From NCBI GenBank assembly GCA_963829505.1, contig CAWHIL010000001.1, positions 434,001-498,000 of the forward strand: DNA of 64,000 nucleotides. Direction: 5' to 3'. Source of the DNA: Roseiarcus sp963829505. GTDB lineage: Bacteria > Pseudomonadota > Alphaproteobacteria > Rhizobiales > Beijerinckiaceae. A program made the translations under genes and the position numbers. Within the stretch, counting starts at the first letter, position 1. Every line of letters starts with the position of its first letter. Shown piece by piece: positions 58,828 through 64,000 of this stretch. The notes beneath the pieces are model-generated. The model did not search any database and was not told where the DNA came from. It was given only the letters and a program-made list of their open reading frames with translations.

Positions 58828-59780
58828 GCGGGGAGACGAACGCGGCGCCGGGCGAACGGCCGAAGCAGTCCTCTCGGCCCCCGCAGAAGCGCTCGACCCG
58901 GATCGAGATCGACGGCTGGATCAATCTCGACAAGCCGGTCGGGGTGTCCTCGACGCAGGCGGTCGGACGGCTCAAGTTTCTGTTCAACGCCAAGAAGGCC
59001 GGCCATGCAGGGACGCTCGACCCGCTCGCCTCCGGCGTCCTGCCGGTCGCCTTCGGCGAGGCGACCAAGACCGTTCCGGTCGTTCAGGAGGGCCGGAAGG
59101 CCTACCGGTTCCGCGTGCGCTGGGGCGAAGAGAGCGCCACCGACGACGCCGAAGGCGAGATCGTCGCGCGCGCCGAAAGGCGGCCGAGCCCGGCGGAAAT
59201 CGAGGCGCTGCTGCCGCGCTTCACCGGCCTCATCGAGCAGACCCCGCCGACCTATTCGGCGATCAAGATCGACGGCGCGCGCGCCTACGACCGGGCGCGC
59301 GACGGAGAAACCTTCGCCATCGCGCCGCGCCCGATCCATGTCTACCGGCTGGCGCTCGTCGAGGCCGGCGCGGACTTTGCGGACCTCGAGGCGGATTGCG
59401 GCAAGGGCGCCTATGTGCGGGCGCTGGCGCGCGACCTCGGGCGGGCGCTCGGCTGCTATGGTCATGTGACCGCCTTGAGGCGCATGCGCGTCGGGCCCTT
59501 CTCGGCCGACATGGGCGTGCCGCTCGAGCGGCTGCCCGAGGACGCCGAGCTGATGGCGCGGGCCCTGCTTCCGCTCGAGGCAGGGCTTGCCGAACTCAGC
59601 GCGCTGCCGATCGACCGCAACGGCGCCGCGACGCTCCGGCGCGGACAGGCTCTGCTCGTTCGCGGCGCAGCGGCGCCCGAGGGTCCGGCATGGGCGTCGT
59701 GCTTCGGCGCGCCCGTCGCTTTCGGCGTGATCGAGGGCGGCTATTTCGTCTCGACCCGCGTCTTCAACCTGAAGCGATAG
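58824..59780 (+). CDS. truB: tRNA pseudouridine-55 synthase
   Basis: A 318-residue enzyme forming pseudouridine 55 in the T-loop of tRNAs. The catalytic Asp is in GHAGTLDPLASGVLP, with KAYRFRVRWGEES and TPPTYSAIKIDGARAY downstream; the C-terminal PUA-like domain is short, as usual. Start GTG 58824 overlaps the rbfA stop. About 30 residues before the core (GWINLDKPVGVSS) are Lys/Arg-rich and variable. It ends the operon; the usual rpsO-pnp continuation is absent and a minus-strand gene follows. Confidence 0.95.
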   Translation: MSGETNAAPGERPKQSSRPPQKRSTRIEIDGWINLDKPVGVSSTQAVGRLKFLFNAKKAGHAGTLDPLASGVLPVAFGEATKTVPVVQEGRKAYRFRVRWGEESATDDAEGEIVARAERRPSPAEIEALLPRFTGLIEQTPPTYSAIKIDGARAYDRARDGETFAIAPRPIHVYRLALVEAGADFADLEADCGKGAYVRALARDLGRALGCYGHVTALRRMRVGPFSADMGVPLERLPEDAELMARALLPLEAGLAELSALPIDRNGAATLRRGQALLVRGAAAPEGPAWASCFGAPVAFGVIEGGYFVSTRVFNLKR

Positions 59781-59804
59781 ACGGCTTCGGGGGGAGATCG
59801 TCCG

Positions 59805-61568
59805 CTACTTCCAGGCGTCCAGCGCCTTCTCGAGCATCGCCTCCCCGTCCGCCGACTTCTCGAAGCCGATCTTGGCGATGCGGCCGTCGTTGAGCAGCAG
59901 CGGGAACTCGAACCAGGTGCCGCTCCGCATCAGGTCCAGATTGTGGGCGAGATCCTGCTCGCCGATGGTCAGCGCAAAGAGGAAGTAGACGTCGCTGATG
60001 TTCGCCTTCGCCGCGATCAGCGCCTCGCCGGCCGCCGATCCCTCCTTGCGCATCAGCGGACCGCCGACGTCCTTGAAGCCGGTGACCGGCGCGCCGCCGG
60101 CGAAGGTGAACTTGAGATCGATGGTGTGCGAGGCCTGCAGCGTGGCGTCGGTGTTCTTCCTGAGGATCATCGAGGCGTGCATCTTCAGGTCGGGGATGTC
60201 GGCGTCGGCCTGGATCGCCGCGCCCCCCGGCTGACCCTGCGGCGCGGGAACCGTCGACCAGACGGTCGAGCCCAGATTGACCACCGGCTTCTGCGGGTTG
60301 TCCGCCGAGGCGATCAGCATCGCCGCCCGCGCCGCGCTCGGAAGCGGCGCCTCGGTCTTGGTCTCCGACGGCGGGGCGGCGGGCGCGGCGCCTTCGGCCG
60401 GGGGCTGGCTCTGGTCGGCGCCCGGGCTCGGGGCGGGGCTCTGGGCCGCGCCCGGCGCCGCGGCCTCGGACGGCGAGGACTGGGCGCGCTGGGCGATCTT
60501 GGCCGGCGCATCGGGGGCTTCGGCCGCCGGAGGAGCGGGGCTGATGGCGAGATCCTGAGGCTTTTGCCGCATCACGATTGCGGCGATGGCGACGGCGAGC
60601 ACGATGCCGACCACGAGCGCGAGCGCCGCCCAGGGCCAGGCGCTGCGTCGTCGCTCGACCGGGGCCGATGGCGCGACCGGCCGCAGCGCCTCCGCCTCCG
60701 GCCGACCGGCGACGAAACGATCGTCGTCGAGCGGCGCGTCGGGGGCGACGGCGAAATCGTCGTCCTCGTCGTCCCGGCTGGCGACGACCGGAGGGACGGG
60801 CGTTTCGGCCGGATGCTGGGATTCGCCCCCCGGAACGACGCCGCCGAGACTGGCGGAGGGAGGCGCTTCGCCGAGCGCTTTCGTCGGGACGACCGGCGGG
60901 GCGTTCGCGCCGTCGACCCCGGGCGCCGGCGTCTGAACCAGCGGCGGCTTGAGCCCGCCGGCCTCGAACCTCGGTCCTGGGCTCGGTCGCGGCGGCGCCG
61001 GCATGACGGGCGGCCGTGGGGCCGGGGCCGCCGAAGAGGGGCGGACGGGCAGCGTGGCGCGGGGCTCGGCCGGGCGCGCAACGGATGCGGCCGGGGCCGC
61101 GGCGCGACTGGCGGCGGCCGCCGGGTTCGGCGCAAGGCCGGGCTGCGGCGCGGCCTCGACCGCCCTCTCGGGCGCGGCCGCGCTCGGGGCGGCGGGGGCC
61201 GGGACGGCGGGCGCCGGCTGCGGCCTTGCCGGCGGCGGCGGGCTCTTCGGCGCGATCCCAGGCGCCGGAGGAGGGCGCGGCGCCGCGGGGGCATGCGGGG
61301 GCGGCCGGCGCGCCGGCTCGACCGGCGCCGCCGCAGCGGACTGAGCCTCGTCGGCGGCGGCGAACTTCGCCTCGACCGTCGCGATCGCCTTGTCGAGCGC
61401 GCTTTCCTCGCGCGCGATGTCGCTTTCCGGCAGCGGCGGGCGCAACGACCGGAGCTGGGTGACGAGCGCCTTGCGCGCGCGATCGTAGATCGCAGTCCGC
61501 GAGGCTGCGGTGCTGGAGGGCGGCAAATTGGCGACGGCGCGCGCGAGCAGCGATTGATAATCAGCCAT
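59805..61568 (-). CDS. Proline-rich single-pass membrane protein of unknown function
   Basis: A 587-residue protein. Residues 1-75 form a helical domain (ARKALVTQLRSLRPPLPESD...ALDKAIATVEAKF), followed by about 200 residues of Ala/Pro-rich linker. One membrane segment lies near residue 320 (WPWAALALVVGIVLAVAIAA). After a second Ala/Pro linker, a folded C-terminal domain of about 150 residues follows (MILRKNTDATLQASHTIDLK; DVYFLFALTIGEQD). The topology suggests a cytoplasmic N-terminus and periplasmic C-terminus. I know it only as a hypothetical protein located beside purA in Hyphomicrobiales. It is 30 bases downstream of purA on the same strand in the direction of transcription. Confidence 0.75.
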   Translation of the reverse strand: MADYQSLLARAVANLPPSSTAASRTAIYDRARKALVTQLRSLRPPLPESDIAREESALDKAIATVEAKFAAADEAQSAAAAPVEPARRPPPHAPAAPRPPPAPGIAPKSPPPPARPQPAPAVPAPAAPSAAAPERAVEAAPQPGLAPNPAAAASRAAAPAASVARPAEPRATLPVRPSSAAPAPRPPVMPAPPRPSPGPRFEAGGLKPPLVQTPAPGVDGANAPPVVPTKALGEAPPSASLGGVVPGGESQHPAETPVPPVVASRDDEDDDFAVAPDAPLDDDRFVAGRPEAEALRPVAPSAPVERRRSAWPWAALALVVGIVLAVAIAAIVMRQKPQDLAISPAPPAAEAPDAPAKIAQRAQSSPSEAAAPGAAQSPAPSPGADQSQPPAEGAAPAAPPSETKTEAPLPSAARAAMLIASADNPQKPVVNLGSTVWSTVPAPQGQPGGAAIQADADIPDLKMHASMILRKNTDATLQASHTIDLKFTFAGGAPVTGFKDVGGPLMRKEGSAAGEALIAAKANISDVYFLFALTIGEQDLAHNLDLMRSGTWFEFPLLLNDGRIAKIGFEKSADGEAMLEKALDAWK

Positions 61569-61598
61569 CCGACATCCGCTCGATGGATCTCCTGCTCG

Positions 61599-62894
61599 TC
61601 AATCCTGAAACGGATCGCGGACGAGAATGGTGTCGTCCCGCTCCGGGCTTGTCGAGAGCAGCGCGACAGGAACGCCGACCAGTTCTTCAATTCGCCGCAC
61701 GTACTTGATCGCCTGCGCCGGGAGATCGGCCCAGGAGCGCGCCCTGCTCGTGACGCCGGTCCAGCCGTCGATGGTTTCGTAAATCGGTTCGATCCGCGCC
61801 TGGGCGGATTGAGAGGCGGGCAGATAGTCGATCTGCCGTCCGTCCAGCCGGTACCCGATTGCGACCTTGATTGTCTCGAAGCCGTCGAGGATGTCAAGCT
61901 TGGTCAGGGCGAGGCCGTTGATGCCGGAGGTGCGGGCGGTCTGGCGGGCGAGCACCGCGTCGAACCAGCCGCACCGGCGCGGACGGCCGGTATTGGTGCC
62001 GAACTCATGGCCGCGCTGGCCGATCAGCCGGCCGATGTCGTTGTCCTGCTCGGTCGGGAACGGCCCCGCGCCGACCCTCGTCACATAGGCCTTGGCGATG
62101 CCGAGCACGTAGCCGATCGCGCCGGGGCCGACGCCCGAGCCGGTCGCGGCGTTGGCGGCGACGGTGTTCGACGACGTGACGAACGGATAGGTGCCGTGAT
62201 CGACGTCGAGAAGCGCGCCCTGCGCGCCCTCGAAGAGAATGCGCTTGCCGGCGCGGCGGGCTCGGTCGAGGAGATCGAAAGTCGGCGCCATGAACGGCAG
62301 GACTTTCGGCGCGACGGCGAGACATTCCTCGCGGATCGCCGCCGCCTTCGGAGGCGGCAGGCCGAGCCCCCGGCAAAGCGGATCATGGTGGGCGAGGAGC
62401 CGCTCGATCTTGTCGTCGAGGGCGTCGGGCTCGGCGAGATCCATGAGGCGGATCGCCCGCCTTGCGACCTTGTCCTCATAGGCTGGGCCGATGCCGCGCT
62501 TGGTCGTGCCGATCTTGACCCCGCGCGACGACGCCTCTTCGCGGTGGGCGTCGAGTTCGCGATGCAGCGACAGGATCAGCGGCACGTTCTCCGCGATCTT
62601 CAGATTGTCGGGCGTCACCGCGACGCCCTGGGCGCGGATGTTCTCGATCTCGCCGATGAGGTGATAGGGGTCGAGGACGACGCCGTTGCCGATGATCGAG
62701 AGCTTGCCGGGGCGCACGATGCCGGATGGCAGCAGGGCGAGCTTGAACACCTTGCCGTCGATGACCAGCGTGTGGCCGGCGTTGTGGCCGCCCTGGAAGC
62801 GCACGACGACGTCGGCCGCAAGCGACAGCCAATCGACGATCTTGCCCTTGCCTTCGTCGCCCCACTGGGCGCCGACCACGACGACGTTGGCCAT
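61599..62894 (-). CDS. purA: Adenylosuccinate synthetase
   Basis: A 431-residue GTP-dependent enzyme that joins IMP and aspartate in AMP synthesis. The GTP/IMP motif GAQWGDEGKGKIVDWL opens the protein, with FQGGHNAGHTLV and the signature GIGPAYEDKVARRAIRLMDL downstream and VGVPVALLSTSPERDDTI at the C-terminus. ATG 62894 (MANVVVVG) is the standard start; the open frame continues upstream but is not conserved. The protein-coding frame is intact throughout. Confidence 0.96.
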   Translation of the reverse strand: MANVVVVGAQWGDEGKGKIVDWLSLAADVVVRFQGGHNAGHTLVIDGKVFKLALLPSGIVRPGKLSIIGNGVVLDPYHLIGEIENIRAQGVAVTPDNLKIAENVPLILSLHRELDAHREEASSRGVKIGTTKRGIGPAYEDKVARRAIRLMDLAEPDALDDKIERLLAHHDPLCRGLGLPPPKAAAIREECLAVAPKVLPFMAPTFDLLDRARRAGKRILFEGAQGALLDVDHGTYPFVTSSNTVAANAATGSGVGPGAIGYVLGIAKAYVTRVGAGPFPTEQDNDIGRLIGQRGHEFGTNTGRPRRCGWFDAVLARQTARTSGINGLALTKLDILDGFETIKVAIGYRLDGRQIDYLPASQSAQARIEPIYETIDGWTGVTSRARSWADLPAQAIKYVRRIEELVGVPVALLSTSPERDDTILVRDPFQD

Positions 62895-63166
62895 GAGCCG
62901 CTTCGCCCTCCACGCGTCCCCGAAAAGATCGTCACCCGGCGCAAACTTATGTGCGGGACCGGGGGCTTGCCCGGGGGTGGCGTAGACGATCGTCATGGGA
63001 GAGTAAAGGCGCGCCGTCGCCGCAGGGGAATTCGCGCGCGCAGGCGGACGGGAAGGGCGCATTCGAAAATCGCCGCGTCCGCGTCTTGATTGCGCAGGGG
63101 GGATGTCCATATGCGGCGCGCGGGCGGCTTCGAGGCCCGCTTCGCAAGGCCGCTTGGGAGACGTCC
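62895..63166. other. Divergent region between purA and the DUF2076 gene
   Basis: About 270 bases containing the promoters of purA (minus) and of the DUF2076 gene (plus). I see no clear promoter hexamers, riboswitch or terminator. Confidence 0.4.
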
Positions 63167-63928
63167 ATGACCCCCGAAGAACGCCAGATGCTCGCAGGTC
63201 TTTTCGACCGCGTGAACGCCGCCGGCGCGCAGCCGCGCGACGCACAGGCCGAGGCCCTCATCAACGACGCGGTGAAGTCGGCGCCGTTCGCCCCTTACGT
63301 GCTCGCCCAGACCGTGCTCGTCCAGCAGCACGCCCTCGAGGCGGCCGCGCGCCACATCCAGGATCTCGAGGCCGCCGCGCAGCAGGCGCCGCAGGATCAG
63401 GGCGGCGGCTTCCTCGGCAACCTCGGCCGGTCGATCTTCGGCGGCGGCCCGTCCGCGCCTCCGCCGCAACCCGGCTATCCGCCACAAGCGCAGCCGGGCC
63501 CGGGCTACGCGCCCCCGCCGCCCTCCGGCTATGCGCCCCAGCGGCCCGGCCCGTGGGGCGGCGGCGCGCCGCAGGCGCAGGCGCCCTATCCCCAGCAGGG
63601 CGGCTATCCGCCTCCGCCGCAGGGCGGCGGATTCCTGCAGAACGCCGCTTCGACCGCGACCGGGGTCGCGGGCGGGGTCGTGCTCGGCAACCTGCTCGGC
63701 GGCCTGTTCGGCGGCCATGGCGGGGGCGGCGGCCTGTTCGGCGGCGGCTCCAACGCCGGCTTCCTCGGCGGCGGCCAAGGCGGCGGAAACGAGACCGTCA
63801 ACATCTTCGAGGACGGCCCGGACCGCGGCGACCAGCAGTTCGATCCGAGCATGCCCGACGACGCCGGCTACCTCGACGATTCGTCGTTCGACGATTCTTC
63901 GGGCGGCGGCGGCTCCGACGACGCCTGA
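63167..63928 (+). CDS. DUF2076 domain protein
   Basis: A 253-residue protein matching the DUF2076 layout. The helical N-terminal domain is MTPEERQMLAGLFDRVNAAG through VLVQQHALEAAARHIQDLE. A Pro/Gly/Gln-rich linker (about 105-165) follows, then a Gly-rich hydrophobic stretch (ATGVAGGVVLGNLLGGLFGG) that may insert in the membrane, and an acidic Asp/Ser tail. The family is described as periplasmic ligand-binding sensor-like, but its function is not established. ATG 63167 fits the family start. Confidence 0.82.
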   Translation: MTPEERQMLAGLFDRVNAAGAQPRDAQAEALINDAVKSAPFAPYVLAQTVLVQQHALEAAARHIQDLEAAAQQAPQDQGGGFLGNLGRSIFGGGPSAPPPQPGYPPQAQPGPGYAPPPPSGYAPQRPGPWGGGAPQAQAPYPQQGGYPPPPQGGGFLQNAASTATGVAGGVVLGNLLGGLFGGHGGGGGLFGGGSNAGFLGGGQGGGNETVNIFEDGPDRGDQQFDPSMPDDAGYLDDSSFDDSSGGGGSDDA

Positions 63929-63967
63929 GCGAGCGTCAAAGGGCGGCGTGACGCGTCAGTGAGCGCG

Positions 63968-63993
63968 CCCCTTCTCCGCGCCAGCGGGGAAGG
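63968..63993. repeat. Short inverted repeat at the window edge
   Basis: CCTTCTCCGC and GCGGGGAAGG are imperfect inverted arms around a few bases, downstream of the DUF2076 gene. It resembles the start of another dispersed palindromic repeat cut off by the window end. Confidence 0.35.
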
Positions 63994-64000
63994 TGTCGGC

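Noticed and set aside
59943..63089. A 1000-codon plus-strand frame opposite purA and the proline-rich membrane protein
   Set aside because: Composition is Arg/Gly low-complexity, a mirror of the real minus-strand genes. purA is unambiguous.

Overview
The window is GC-rich (roughly two thirds G+C in most genes) and looks like a chromosome segment of an alphaproteobacterium of the Hyphomicrobiales (Rhizobiales). The evidence is the rimP-nusA-ylxR-infB-rbfA-truB block, typical alphaproteobacterial polA, prs, purA, zwf and ispG, polyhydroxybutyrate enzymes (intracellular depolymerase and 3-hydroxybutyrate dehydrogenase), and dispersed palindromic repeats of the kind common in that order. I cannot name a genus.

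Layout. 1-10.8 kb: monothiol glutaredoxin, PHB depolymerase, L,D-transpeptidase, a divergent taurine locus (tauABC against tauD), two tandem paralogous alpha/beta hydrolases (the second frameshifted), a peroxiredoxin and a beta-propeller/membrane-protein pair. 10.9-20.2 kb: polA, zapE, a dienoyl-CoA reductase-like SDR, a frameshifted PhnD-like binding protein, a fatty acid desaturase, a GNAT protein and zwf. 20.5-24.1 kb: a compact accessory locus of lower GC with two copies of a [314-aa serine-hydrolase-like gene + convergent acyl carrier protein] module on either side of a divergent cytochrome P450. I know of no described system with this layout, and it is the best candidate here for something new. 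24.2-36.6 kb: prmA (frameshifted), a cupin, uvrC, a lipoprotein, prs, and a nucleoside ABC importer with cytidine deaminase whose gene gaps are filled by two alternating repeat families. 36.6-41.4 kb: a low-GC defence-like patch with a decayed HigBA fusion and a large type IIG/ISP-like restriction-methyltransferase carrying two frameshifts. 41.4-51.9 kb: bdhA, ispG, a PaiB-like FMN protein, ohr, a type I secretion ABC/adaptor pair (adaptor frameshifted), and a MarR regulator divergent from a fatty acyl-CoA ligase. 52-64 kb: the nusA-infB operon with a terminator-like leader hairpin and an inserted Uma2-family gene, then truB, a proline-rich membrane protein, purA and a DUF2076 protein.

Themes. 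Fatty-acid and PHB turnover recurs (phaZ, bdhA, dienoyl-CoA reductase, desaturase, acyl-CoA ligase). Redox defence is represented by grxD, a PRX5-like peroxiredoxin and ohr. Six single-base frame breaks fall in five otherwise well-conserved genes. One of these is the housekeeping gene prmA, so sequencing or assembly error has to be excluded before any of the five is called a true pseudogene.
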